Source: Alphaproteobacteria bacterium (GTDB lineage Bacteria; Pseudomonadota; Alphaproteobacteria; Rs-D84). From it: a stretch of 40,294 nt of DNA. Made by a program: the position numbers and the translations under genes. Where the stretch lies: the NCBI GenBank assembly GCA_017520675.1, contig JAFXFG010000030.1:1-40294 (forward strand), written 5' to 3'. A model generated the notes under the pieces. That model saw only the letters and a program-made list of their open reading frames with translations. It had not been told where the DNA came from and searched no databases. This document shows, one piece after another, positions 32,297-40,294 of the stretch; position 1 is the stretch's first letter, and each line of letters begins with the position of its first letter.

Positions 32297-34960
32297 TTAG
32301 TAAACCAAGTGATACCCCTGCGGATATTGTACACTGCACTGTTGACCGTTGTTTGTCCACTGACCTACACCACCGCTTTCTGTAAAACTGCACAGCTTAT
32401 CATATCCATCAACATAACTCATGTTCAGCAGAACAAAATTGTTGTTTTCCAAGCGATAGAAATGTAAGTTTCCGTTTTTACTTTCTACTTTAATCAATGT
32501 TCCATTACAGTTTATTTGATTTCCTGTTCCTGCTTTAATATCGCCCATGCAATACACACTGTTGATAACTGTTCTTGCTGTACCGGGGATAGTGTTTGTT
32601 ACGGTGTACAACAGATTTGCTTTTCCTGATATCGCCACTGGTGCACAGATACGATTACCATCCAAGACCGCAGTATCGCCTGAGCCAAAAACAGCCCCAG
32701 TATCGTTTTCGGTTGGTATCGTGTTATCTGTGTTGCAACAAATACGCAGTCCATTTTCTGTCATAGAAACGGTATCGCAGCAATTCTTTATATTGTTTGA
32801 AACAGTTATAAATTCAGCGCAATTTGATGCATATGCATAACAACTGTTGGTTGCGGTATTTTTAGCAAGCCATGACATCAAAGTTCCTGTTTCACCACTT
32901 ATCGGCGCAAGAATATTATTTTCGCTTACCAATGAAGTCGGCGAATCCTGACAATTCCCCCATATACTTTCCGTTATACGACATTTATAACAACTCAAAG
33001 AAGCAGGTGTTGCACATTCTGTCTGACAGAAATCAAAAACATCATTTGCATTACCGTATATTTCGGTGTAAAACGCAGTTGAATCATCAATAGGATGTTC
33101 TTTTTGTATTTCTAACAAAGTGTCATTTCCTGCACTGGCAACACAGTCCAATACTTGTTCCCAGCAGGCTTTACGAGTTAAAACAGTTCTGCGATTGATT
33201 GAGTCTGTATTCATACACAAATCAAAGTTGCCTGTTGGGCTTTGACAGGTTTGTATAATACAATTTTCACCGACTATTCTACAAGTTTGTAATACTGCCT
33301 CGTAAGTTTTTGACGCCAAAATACCTGTTATACCATCGCCCCAATTACTTGCTGTACCGTCGACATTATCAATAAGTGCAGTACAGGCATTACGCACATC
33401 GTTGCACATTTGGTTTGCTGTTTGGTCTGCTGATATGCTGAACAAAGACAGGGCACGCGCATCAAAATCCGCAATTGTATCATTTGCTTCATCTACGCAC
33501 TCTGAAACCAGTGTAAAACAAGACTGTCTGATTTCTTCTAACTTTGTGTTTTGTGCCAACTTGATTTGTGCCAACGCATCATCCAAAAATGCGTTCCACA
33601 CATCGTCTGCAACATCTTGGCAGTTTTCTGTTGCAGGTTCCAAATATTCTTTTTTTGTATTCAAGAAATTAATAAAACTGCTATTCCCAGGAACAGTTTG
33701 CCATGTTAAATCACCTGTCGGGCGCTGGATTGTTTCTTGCAACAGATACAAGTCTGCTGTCAAAAACGCCTGACCAGTTGCTGGATTGATAAAATGTCCT
33801 GTTGTATCCAAGCACTTGTGCAAATCTTTCCCACAAATTGAAGAATCAGTCAGCATATCCAACATTTTTGTTTTACATGCCAACATATCATCTGAGTTCT
33901 TTTTCTGGTGCACATCCAATCGCGACATATCTAACAGTGCGCTGGATTCCAATACTTTTGTTCGTACCTGGTCAACCTTTGCCTGATAAGTCTTTGCGAC
34001 TGTGTTACAATCCTGTTCTATCATCAGTTGATAACTGCTTTCTGCGATATCTAACTCTTCGGTACTGCAAACCTCTGTTGCCATTTCGCGACATACTGGC
34101 AATGCTGCAGAATATAATGCTGTACCAATCTTGGTTGTCGTATTGGCACCAGATAAAGAATCTATACTATCAAATGCCGAATCTATATTCAGCGACAACG
34201 ATATCGCGCCCAGGTTTTGATTAAAATTATTATCATTAAAACTGGTGTTTAGTTTTTTTGCGATTTCATCCAACATCTTCTTTGACTCAGAAGTATCCTT
34301 GGTGTTAAAGGCGATTTCGCCGGCAGTTTCTTGATTAATTGCTTCTGCGTCCTCTTTATCCATATTAACTGTCAACAGGCGCTGGCTAAAATTCAGCAGT
34401 TTATCTTCAACTGCATTCAAACTAGATTTTGTTTTGTTAAATTCACTATGTCTAACAGAGCAGGCACATCTTTTTAACTGTGCGTCTTTATTTGCGCAAA
34501 ATTCATCCATACAACTATTAAAGACTTCACGACATTTTGAATAGTCGCGCGACAACACCGCCTGTACGGATGCAGCATTTCTTGCACTAAGTCCTGTTCG
34601 TGCAACACGTGTTGATATTTGTGCGGCGCTATTTCGTGCATTTTTTGCCAATGCGGCACGACTTTGCGTTGCTGTTTTTGGTTGTGTCTTTTCGCGTGTG
34701 GCAACACCCCTGCGTTGTGCAGTCGCGCTTCTTGCCTGCTGTGCAGTTGTGTTTGGTGTTCTTTCTCTGACAGTTGTAGATTGTTTTGTTCGTTGTGTTG
34801 TCTGTCGCGTGGCAGAATCTTTTTTGCGCGCACTAGTTTGTACAGATTCTGTCTGCCTTTGCGATGGGGCGCGTTTTTGAGACGACACAACCGCCCCATC
34901 TGCGCCACAAAACGCAAGCGGGACAAGCAATACAGGTAAAAACGCTTTAAGTCCTTTCAT
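32297..34960 (-). CDS. Large exported Cys-rich protein
   Basis: An 887-residue exported protein with a signal peptide (about 1-20, PLAFCGADGA). A Gln/Arg/Thr/Ala-rich low-complexity stretch (about 22-140) follows. A module, YSKCREVFNSCMDEFCANKD, then AQLKRCACSVRHSEF, comes next, then a predominantly helical body with many paired cysteines. The C-terminal third is beta-rich. No family is recognised with certainty. AAAGGA touches the ATG at 34960, an unusually short spacing, so an upstream start cannot be excluded, but the signal peptide fits this one. It is upstream of and probably co-transcribed with the gene at 31324. Confidence 0.78.
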   Translation of the reverse strand: MKGLKAFLPVLLVPLAFCGADGAVVSSQKRAPSQRQTESVQTSARKKDSATRQTTQRTKQSTTVRERTPNTTAQQARSATAQRRGVATREKTQPKTATQSRAALAKNARNSAAQISTRVARTGLSARNAASVQAVLSRDYSKCREVFNSCMDEFCANKDAQLKRCACSVRHSEFNKTKSSLNAVEDKLLNFSQRLLTVNMDKEDAEAINQETAGEIAFNTKDTSESKKMLDEIAKKLNTSFNDNNFNQNLGAISLSLNIDSAFDSIDSLSGANTTTKIGTALYSAALPVCREMATEVCSTEELDIAESSYQLMIEQDCNTVAKTYQAKVDQVRTKVLESSALLDMSRLDVHQKKNSDDMLACKTKMLDMLTDSSICGKDLHKCLDTTGHFINPATGQAFLTADLYLLQETIQRPTGDLTWQTVPGNSSFINFLNTKKEYLEPATENCQDVADDVWNAFLDDALAQIKLAQNTKLEEIRQSCFTLVSECVDEANDTIADFDARALSLFSISADQTANQMCNDVRNACTALIDNVDGTASNWGDGITGILASKTYEAVLQTCRIVGENCIIQTCQSPTGNFDLCMNTDSINRRTVLTRKACWEQVLDCVASAGNDTLLEIQKEHPIDDSTAFYTEIYGNANDVFDFCQTECATPASLSCYKCRITESIWGNCQDSPTSLVSENNILAPISGETGTLMSWLAKNTATNSCYAYASNCAEFITVSNNIKNCCDTVSMTENGLRICCNTDNTIPTENDTGAVFGSGDTAVLDGNRICAPVAISGKANLLYTVTNTIPGTARTVINSVYCMGDIKAGTGNQINCNGTLIKVESKNGNLHFYRLENNNFVLLNMSYVDGYDKLCSFTESGGVGQWTNNGQQCSVQYPQGYHLVY

Positions 34961-35026
34961 TCCTTTATATTGATATGCTAGCAAAATTATATTTTTCTGG
35001 GCAAGTATAAAATTTAGAAAGATTTT

Positions 35027-35111
35027 TGGTGCGACCAGGGGGACTTGAACCCCCACGAGTTTCCTCACAGCATCCTTAGTGCTGAGCGTCTACCAATTCC
35101 GCCATGGTCGC
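35027..35111 (-). tRNA. tRNA-Leu with anticodon AAG
   Basis: The minus strand gives a class II tRNA with a long variable arm: acceptor GCGACCA/TGGTCGC, anticodon stem CAGCA/TGCTG with loop CTAAGGA, T arm with GGTTCAAGTCC, discriminator A and encoded CCA. The loop places AAG at 34-36, with U33 and G37 normal for Leu. Bacterial CUN-reading tRNA-Leu genes almost always carry GAG, TAG or CAG. A34 would need inosine (TadA) modification to read CUC and CUA. Confidence 0.93.
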
Positions 35112-35211
35112 ATAACTAAATAAAATTTTTTCATATTTTTACAACAAGTGATTTGTTTTTCAAGTCTTTTTATGATAAAATAATAAAAAAACAAACGGAA
35201 AGGGGTAAATA

Positions 35212-36747
35212 ATGAAGTCTATCTCAAAAAAACTTTTGTCTTGTTCTTTGTTGGCATTGGCGCCTGTGGTTGCGGATGCAGCGGGGACATATTATAACGG
35301 TGCGTATCAATCGCCACAGACGCGTTATGCGCAACAGGGGTACGCACAACAGGGTTATACCCAGCGTTCGCGTAACTATTCGCAACAGGGTGTTTCTTCA
35401 TATGCCCGCAATCAGTATGCAAATGCCGGTTATTCCACTGCGCGCAGTGCACAAAATGGTCGTCAACCAATGCCGAATACGCAAAACAAGACTGTTGGCC
35501 AATCTGCACCAGATCAGGGTTTTTTTCTGGGGGCGGGTATATCGCGCCAGACGGCTATGTGGAATTTTGAGATGAAAAATGCCGAATCGATTTTGCACTA
35601 TGACAATATTGATTGGAATGTTCTTGATGTTGATTTAGGTTATAATTTTAATGTTGGTAATACTGCGATGCGAATCAGTGCAGGGTTTGACTATGGGATG
35701 CAGGCAAACGAATCGACTATGATTGACGATGATATTACCAATGGCGGTTATTTTGTAACTGAATGGGGCGAAGATACAAATGATGACGGTGTTGCGGACA
35801 ATGTTCTTGGGAATCAGATGGGGCGTGCATTGTCAATTGGTACTGCCCAAGATGGTTCTATGATGGGCTTTAATGCGTCTATTGGTTTGACAAATGCGTT
35901 TAAATTAGGAAATTTAAAAATTACACCAACGGTTGGTTGGCGTTATTTAAAGTATTCTTTGGAAACACATAATAATCATGGTATTGCGATTGATACATTT
36001 GATGGTGCTGGCGGATGCGTGTCGCTTGATGGCGAAGTACAATGCGATCCTGTGTTAATCTTTTATGATTCTGCTGGTAATCAGTATCTTGCAACCCGTA
36101 GCGATACAAACAACGATGGTTCAATTGACTTAAATGACGAGATTGAAGTTCCTTCTGGCTACGAATTTGTAAATACTGGTGGTACATATTATTATGGACA
36201 ATATGGTATCAGTCATAAATATGATGTTACATGGTCCGGACCATATGTTGCATTGGATATGCAGTATGATATCAATCAGAACAATTATATGAAGGCATTT
36301 ATTGAATTGGGTCTGCCGTCATATACTGCAACCGGCGATCAGCCATATCGTTTTGACTGGCAGCATCCAAAATCTGTCGAAGATTCTGCGGGTATCGGTT
36401 CGGCATTGCACCTGGGGCTGGGGGCGAATTGGGCAACATCAATATCGGACAAAGTAATGCTTACAATTGGGGTAACATATGATTATTACAGTGTCAGCGA
36501 TGCAGATGCCCAGACATTCTTGAATGGGAATTATTACGAAGACATCTATGACAGTCTTTTGCAACAATGGCAGGATGCTGGTTATACAGAAACCGATATG
36601 TTGAACCCCACCACTGGTGATCCAGTTGCTTTAAATATCAAAGAACTGGAATCAGAATGCCCAGGTTGGATTTGCACCGACAGTGGCGAAATAGAATCGT
36701 TCTATAAATCCTTGGGTGTTCGTGTTGGTATAAACGCAAAGTTCTAA
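35212..36747 (+). CDS. Outer-membrane barrel with Ca-binding-like loops
   Basis: A 511-residue protein with a signal peptide (about 1-23) and a Gln/Tyr/Ser-rich N-terminal segment (YAQQGYAQQGY). The rest is alternating barrel strands ending GVRVGINAKF, with C-terminal Phe. Two loops read DTNDDGVAD and DTNNDGSIDLNDE, close to the D-x-N-x-D-G-x-x-D calcium loop of EF-hand and dockerin types. A disulfide-sized pair of Cys flanks SLDGEVQ. AAAGGGGTAAAT precedes the ATG. No specific function; it heads an apparent three-gene envelope operon. Confidence 0.82.
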   Translation: MKSISKKLLSCSLLALAPVVADAAGTYYNGAYQSPQTRYAQQGYAQQGYTQRSRNYSQQGVSSYARNQYANAGYSTARSAQNGRQPMPNTQNKTVGQSAPDQGFFLGAGISRQTAMWNFEMKNAESILHYDNIDWNVLDVDLGYNFNVGNTAMRISAGFDYGMQANESTMIDDDITNGGYFVTEWGEDTNDDGVADNVLGNQMGRALSIGTAQDGSMMGFNASIGLTNAFKLGNLKITPTVGWRYLKYSLETHNNHGIAIDTFDGAGGCVSLDGEVQCDPVLIFYDSAGNQYLATRSDTNNDGSIDLNDEIEVPSGYEFVNTGGTYYYGQYGISHKYDVTWSGPYVALDMQYDINQNNYMKAFIELGLPSYTATGDQPYRFDWQHPKSVEDSAGIGSALHLGLGANWATSISDKVMLTIGVTYDYYSVSDADAQTFLNGNYYEDIYDSLLQQWQDAGYTETDMLNPTTGDPVALNIKELESECPGWICTDSGEIESFYKSLGVRVGINAKF

Positions 36748-36758
36748 AAGCAGGTGTG

Positions 36759-37382
36759 ATGTTGAACGCAAGAAAAACTTTATCAACACTATTATTATCG
36801 ATTGTTGTATCGCCCGTTTGCGCAGAATCTCTGTTGCAGGGCGATGCAACTGTTAATATTACCAGTGATACTGCCGTAAATGCCAAGAATATCGCTTTTG
36901 ACGAGGCTAGACGCCAAATTCTATCTGACTCATTACAACAGTATGTTGATACAGATGCGTTAAAGGAAATTTTAAAAACAACCAAAGCGTCGGATTTGGC
37001 CACAATGGTTGCGTCATCCAGTATTGGTGACGAAATGACATCTAACACGACATATTCTGCCAAGATATCAATAACCTTTGCAGACAGTGCTGTGCGCAAT
37101 TGGCTGGCATCAAACAATATCCAGCATTGGTTGCCGGACACAACGCAACAAAATTTATTTCCAGTTGTTGTTGAATTGTCTGATAAAGTTCCACAGTGGA
37201 TTGAATTGAGTGATATCGCGCGTGCAGAAAAGATAAAATTTCAGCCTCAAAAAATCTCTGGAAACATAATTAATATTGTTATGCCACTTGAAAGTCGTGG
37301 CGCATTCACAATTGCACTGCGCGAGCGTGGATGGAAATATGCCGACCAAGATGGCGTATTGCGCATATGGAAAAAACAATGA
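36759..37382 (+). CDS. Periplasmic protein, DUF2066-like pattern
   Basis: A 207-residue exported protein with a signal peptide (about 1-22, PVCAES). A helical region (AFDEARRQILSDSLQQYV) follows, then beta-alpha units. The arrangement loosely recalls DUF2066-type periplasmic proteins, which I cannot confirm. No catalytic motif. An in-frame GTG is one codon upstream of the ATG. The end overlaps the next start in ATGA, so translation is coupled to the barrel gene at 37379. Confidence 0.7.
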   Translation: MLNARKTLSTLLLSIVVSPVCAESLLQGDATVNITSDTAVNAKNIAFDEARRQILSDSLQQYVDTDALKEILKTTKASDLATMVASSSIGDEMTSNTTYSAKISITFADSAVRNWLASNNIQHWLPDTTQQNLFPVVVELSDKVPQWIELSDIARAEKIKFQPQKISGNIINIVMPLESRGAFTIALRERGWKYADQDGVLRIWKKQ

Positions 37383-38239
37383 ATAAGAAATTAATATTGG
37401 CGACATTGTGCATTTTGCCACAGGTCGCTTTTGCGGATTCTGCAACAGATTCGGAACAAAGTCTTTCTCTTCAAGTTCGTAGAATTGGCCTTGAATGGTC
37501 CAAGACAGATGTCAGACATGCGGCAGAATATCAAAACTCGCCTGTTTCTGCGCTTAGCGCAGACAGTCAGGATTTTATCAAGGGCGTATTTGATACTGCG
37601 CTTGTCTATAATACTGAAAAATTTCAGTGGGATAACAGCTTGTTTATGGAATATGGCGAAACAAAGTTAATTCCATACAACGCACCTGCCACGACCAGTG
37701 AAAATTCCGATGATATTTTGCTGTCCAGTAATTTATCGTATGCGTGCTGGGAATGGTCTGGTTTTAAGTTTGGTCCAACGGTTCGTGCGGCATACGACAC
37801 AGAATTTTTTGCAAGCGACCAATCCCCGCGTCAAAATCTGATACGTACAAACGCAGGTATATCATTGTTTGACAATCAGGTTATAAAAAGCCTTTATTTA
37901 ACTGGTGTGTACGAATATGATTTTACATATTCTGGCGAAAAGCTAAGCAAACTCGCGGCCGAGATTGGTTGGCGTCTAGAATATGGAATTCGCGATGGTA
38001 TAACCCTGTCATCAAATGGCTATTATCGTGAATATTTCAGTTATTCTCAGTTTATCAGCACTGATCTTGAACGTGATTTTAGTGCTGTGGTTCGTCTTGA
38101 CACTAATTTATGGGGTGATTTAACGATGGGGCCGTATGTTCAGTATCGTCGCGCCCGCGCGCGTGGTGCAGATGTTTATGGCAGTAATTTTGTTATGGGT
38201 ATATCATTTAATTACATAACAACATTTGGGTTACTATAA
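37379..38239 (+). CDS. Outer-membrane barrel protein
   Basis: A 286-residue exported protein with a signal peptide (about 1-19, QVAFAD) and about 10-12 amphipathic strands. Aromatic girdles appear as WEWSGFKFGPTVRAAY, YEYDFTYSG and YVQYRRARA. The start overlaps the preceding stop by four bases; the longer frame into that gene was rejected. It has no recognised family. A strong terminator ends the operon. With its partners, it likely makes a small outer-membrane complex, which is an inference. Confidence 0.8.
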   Translation: MNKKLILATLCILPQVAFADSATDSEQSLSLQVRRIGLEWSKTDVRHAAEYQNSPVSALSADSQDFIKGVFDTALVYNTEKFQWDNSLFMEYGETKLIPYNAPATTSENSDDILLSSNLSYACWEWSGFKFGPTVRAAYDTEFFASDQSPRQNLIRTNAGISLFDNQVIKSLYLTGVYEYDFTYSGEKLSKLAAEIGWRLEYGIRDGITLSSNGYYREYFSYSQFISTDLERDFSAVVRLDTNLWGDLTMGPYVQYRRARARGADVYGSNFVMGISFNYITTFGLL

Positions 38240-38243
38240 CAAG

Positions 38244-38275
38244 AACTGGGCACGCGCCCAGTTTAATTTTTTTTT
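38244..38275 (+). terminator. Intrinsic terminator of the envelope operon
   Basis: An 8-bp stem AACTGGGC/GCCCAGTT with loop ACGC is followed by TAATTTTTTTTT. It lies five bases past the last stop. Confidence 0.93.
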
Positions 38276-38286
38276 AATAGTTTTTA

Positions 38287-38315
38287 TTGATTTTTGCATA
38301 AAAAAAATTTATAAT
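38287..38315 (+). promoter_or_regulatory. Strong sigma70-type promoter of the adhesin leader
   Basis: TTGATT and TATAAT are separated by exactly 17 bases. This is the best promoter match in the window. It sits about 290 bases before the adhesin start, so a long leader RNA is made. Confidence 0.82.
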
Positions 38316-38320
38316 GTATT

Positions 38321-38438
38321 TGAATCAGCAGGGATGTTGGTTCAGGGACCTAAGAAATCCCGTATCAAAGCGACACTATCATATAGTGTTGGTATCCGAC
38401 TGCAGAATAAAAAAATTTCGGCGCGGATGCGCTTTTTA
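38321..38438 (+). ncRNA. Structured leader RNA element 1 (candidate)
   Basis: The region begins about six bases after the -10 at 38310 and ends in a GCGC-GGAT-GCGC hairpin with an A run before and a T run after. Inside are a 7-bp hairpin ACACTAT-CAT-ATAGTGT and a GGGA...TCCC hairpin. It has no open frame with a binding site. It could be a free small RNA of about 117 bases or the first part of the adhesin leader. I do not recognise a known riboswitch or RNA family. Confidence 0.6.
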
Positions 38439-38463
38439 TTTTGCACTTTCCCGATTATTTAAT

Positions 38464-38574
38464 GGTCGGGGGGCCTGTGGTTATACAACAGCGTTTATTT
38501 ACGTAAAGGCCATGGGGATCATTCTTTGATATGATTTTCTTAGCCCCCTGACCGTCTTCCTTGACGGTTTTTAT
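38464..38574 (+). ncRNA. Structured leader RNA element 2, riboswitch-like
   Basis: GGTCGGGGGGC (38464-38474) pairs with GCCCCCTGACC (38543-38553) to form an 11-bp stem with one G-U, closing a junction that contains hairpins CTGT...ACAG and ATCA...TGAT. The terminator hairpin ACCGTC-TTCCTT-GACGGT with a T tract (38551-38574) follows. Bases 38551-38553 belong to both stems, so the closing stem and the terminator compete. This is the logic of a riboswitch or attenuator, and it lies about 25 bases before the adhesin gene. The ligand is not known. Confidence 0.6.
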
Positions 38575-38601
38575 TTAATTAAATAAAAAAGGGAAAGAAA
38601 A

Positions 38602-40294
38602 ATGAGAAAAAATCTTATTTTGACATCGCTGGTCGCGATTGGGCTGGCATACAATGCGAATGCTGCAACTGATGTAACATTCAGTGGCAAATACGAACTG
38701 TCGGACGGGACACAGGTAAATGTTTCGGATGCACTACCAAGTGTTTCATACGAATACACAAAATCAGATGGAACGACTGCGACAGTTGCAGATCAAAACA
38801 CAGATCCATCTTTATCTGACTTCACATATACAGATCGCGAAGGCAATACTGCAAATTTATCAACTGGCACACCTGTACAATCCGATTTCTGGGCAGATAC
38901 AACAGCAGACGGTGTAAATGTAAAAACAACGCAGTCAATTGTTTCGGGCGCAACGGCCAGTCGCGACAACTATACATACCTGAACGGTGCAGGCGACGAA
39001 GTTACATTGGGCACATCTGCACAAGATATGGTTGAAACTCATACTTTGTCTGATTATGCAGGTGCCGCATCTGTTACAATTACAAATGGCACAGCTGATA
39101 CAACATTTGACGGTTCGCTGTATTCATTTGAATTAGATAACGGAAACAAGTTCACATTATCTGCTGATGGCACACAATTGCTGGATGAAAATGGTGCTGT
39201 TGAAACACCTGGTCCAGGTACAGAAATGGAAACAAAATTCAACGAAGCCAAAGCCGCATATTTAGCAGACAAAACCGCTGTTGATACTGCTGTATCAGAC
39301 ACTGGTACCAATTGGGCCACAGAACAGGTTAATTTTGCTGCGGCAAATACAGTCTTTGAAAACGACAGTGCGAAAATTACTGAACTAGATGGATTCTTTA
39401 CAACTGTTGGTACCGCGACTGACGCATACGCCAGTGCCCAGGCCAATCAGCAGGTTGCCAAAGATGCCTACGCAGAAAATGGTGTGCTGTTGCAGGATGC
39501 CAAAGATGTTTATGATGCGCCAATTTTGGAAACGATTACGAACGGTGCGAACGCTGCGATTGACGGTGCATTGGCTGAAAACGGTGCAATCCGCACAGAA
39601 TTGGATAAAAAGGTCAATATGTCTGATGCTCAGGCAATCTTTGCAGAAAAACAACAGTGGGTTGATAATACATTGGGCATAGAGTCAGCGAATCCAGATT
39701 CTGTCGAAGTTGCATTAACCGGTCAAAACGCAGGCGATGCGACGACAATTACTGGCGCAATCAACAGCCTTGATTCTGCTGTTTCATCAAACACAGATGC
39801 GATTAGCGCAGAGGTCTCTCGTGCCACAGCAACCGAAGCAGAATTAGATGGCAAGATTGCGACCAACGCAACAAACATTGCAGCGAACAAGACAGCAATT
39901 GAAACCGAAGTTTCTCGTGCCACAGCAGCCGAAGCAGAATTAGATGGCAAGATTGCGACCAACGCAACAAACATTGCTGCGAACAAGACAGCAATTGAAA
40001 CAGAGGTCTCTCGTGCCACAGCAGCCGAAGCGGAATTAGATGGCAAGATTGCGACCAACGCAACAAACATTGCTGCGAACAAGACAGCAATTGAAACAGA
40101 GGTTTCTCGTGCCACAGCAGCCGAAGCGGAATTAGATGGTAAGATTACGACCAACGCAACAAACATTGCTGCGAACAAGACAGCCATTGAAACCGAAGTC
40201 TCTCGTGCCACAGCAGCCGAAGCAGAATTAGATGGCAAGATTGCGACCAACGCAACAAACATTGCTGCGAACAAGACAGCAATTGAAACAGAGG
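38602..40294 (+). CDS. Surface adhesin with coiled-coil repeats, 3' partial
   Basis: An open frame that runs off the window after 564 codons. A signal peptide (about 1-21, YNANAA) is followed by a Thr/Ser/Asp-rich beta domain (about 22-210) and a helical part (about 211-400). From residue about 404 it has near-exact 32-residue repeats with heptad-like Ala/Ile/Leu spacing, each containing SRATAAEAELDGK and NATNIAANK. The design is that of a trimeric coiled-coil stalk of autotransporter adhesins or tail-fibre-like proteins; no membrane anchor is seen because the gene is cut. AGGGAAAGAAAA precedes the ATG. Expression is likely under the leader RNA upstream. Confidence 0.88.
   Translation, partial: MRKNLILTSLVAIGLAYNANAATDVTFSGKYELSDGTQVNVSDALPSVSYEYTKSDGTTATVADQNTDPSLSDFTYTDREGNTANLSTGTPVQSDFWADTTADGVNVKTTQSIVSGATASRDNYTYLNGAGDEVTLGTSAQDMVETHTLSDYAGAASVTITNGTADTTFDGSLYSFELDNGNKFTLSADGTQLLDENGAVETPGPGTEMETKFNEAKAAYLADKTAVDTAVSDTGTNWATEQVNFAAANTVFENDSAKITELDGFFTTVGTATDAYASAQANQQVAKDAYAENGVLLQDAKDVYDAPILETITNGANAAIDGALAENGAIRTELDKKVNMSDAQAIFAEKQQWVDNTLGIESANPDSVEVALTGQNAGDATTITGAINSLDSAVSSNTDAISAEVSRATATEAELDGKIATNATNIAANKTAIETEVSRATAAEAELDGKIATNATNIAANKTAIETEVSRATAAEAELDGKIATNATNIAANKTAIETEVSRATAAEAELDGKITTNATNIAANKTAIETEVSRATAAEAELDGKIATNATNIAANKTAIETE
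39811..40290 (+). repeat. Five 96-bp in-frame tandem repeats
   Basis: Units begin at 39811, 39907, 40003, 40099 and 40195; a sixth starts at 40291 at the window edge. Each encodes 32 residues. Copies differ by a handful of bases, mostly silent (GAGGTC/GAAGTT), with one Ala-to-Thr change in the unit at 40099. The near-identity in DNA shows recent unit copying, so copy number is likely to vary between strains. Confidence 0.97.

Noticed and set aside
34474..34939. Open frames on both strands inside the low-complexity start of the large Cys-rich gene
   Set aside because: The Gln/Arg/Thr-rich coding of that gene leaves other frames open by chance; there is no binding site.
38226..38529. Open frames of 70-78 codons in the leader before the adhesin
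   Set aside because: They cover a strong promoter and hairpins, have no binding site, and overlap two terminators.
39723..40274. Minus-strand 183-codon repeat protein
   Set aside because: It is the shadow of the in-frame repeats of the adhesin; 96-bp units keep all frames open. The plus-strand frame has a signal peptide and a binding site.
38602..40294. Complete autotransporter with translocator barrel
   Set aside because: The gene is cut by the window edge, so no barrel or anchor can be seen; only adhesin-like stalk features are supported.

Overview
The window looks like chromosome from a low-to-moderate GC Gram-negative bacterium, most likely an alphaproteobacterium of the small-genome, host- or gut-associated kind. 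This is inferred from the gene content: lepB-rnc order, a MapZ-free alphaproteobacterial-style housekeeping set (rsmA, recR, folA, fabI, secG, lepB, rnc, comM, corA, acpS, polA, pth), lipoproteins, outer-membrane barrels ending in Phe or aromatic residues, and large cysteine-rich secreted proteins. No 16S or other taxonomic marker is present, so the lineage is not proven. Ribosome binding sites are mostly AAAGGA-type and nearly all terminators reuse a CCGCC/GGCGG stem.

Layout. 1-1029: a tRNA-Asn, then about 890 bases without a gene that hold phased 11-bp GTGTAG repeats, a truncated tRNA-Asn relic, and a promoter embedded in an inverted repeat. 1030-6123: a six-gene NAD salvage operon (pncB, pncA, an RlmN-like radical SAM gene, nadE, a DUF5662-like gene, and the Nudix regulator nrtR) that would turn nicotinamide into NAD except for the NadD step, which is not in the window. 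6420-10763: an accessory island of small cysteine-rich paralogues with a shared, apparently undescribed domain (C-x-G-C-x3-C-x2-G ... C-[DY]-x-Y-K), two more small Cys-rich genes, a lipoprotein, and a Fic-HTH protein behind palindromic operator copies. A 152-bp near-identical repeat shows recent duplication.

10793-16746: housekeeping genes folA (minus), then dacC-like/SPOR, recR, rsmA, a Kef-type antiporter and fabI. 16779-20902: small membrane proteins, a REP-like repeat cluster, a lipoprotein hydrolase, a GNAT enzyme, and a rearranged patch in which the 3' end of secG is duplicated and fused to a hydrolase 3' fragment next to an HExxH protein. 20852-30070: secG, rnc and lepB on minus, comM diverging, then corA, small unknown genes, tRNA-Pro, a 34-residue cysteine protein, acpS and polA.

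30220-40294: an envelope region. It has an outer-membrane barrel, pth, two large cysteine-rich secreted proteins, a tRNA-Leu whose anticodon reads AAG, three further envelope genes, a structured leader RNA and the start of a repeat-rich surface adhesin that runs off the window. The strongest candidates for something undescribed are the Cys-rich paralogue island with Fic, the RlmN-like radical SAM enzyme inside the NAD operon, the phased 11-bp repeats, and the tandem leader RNA before the adhesin.
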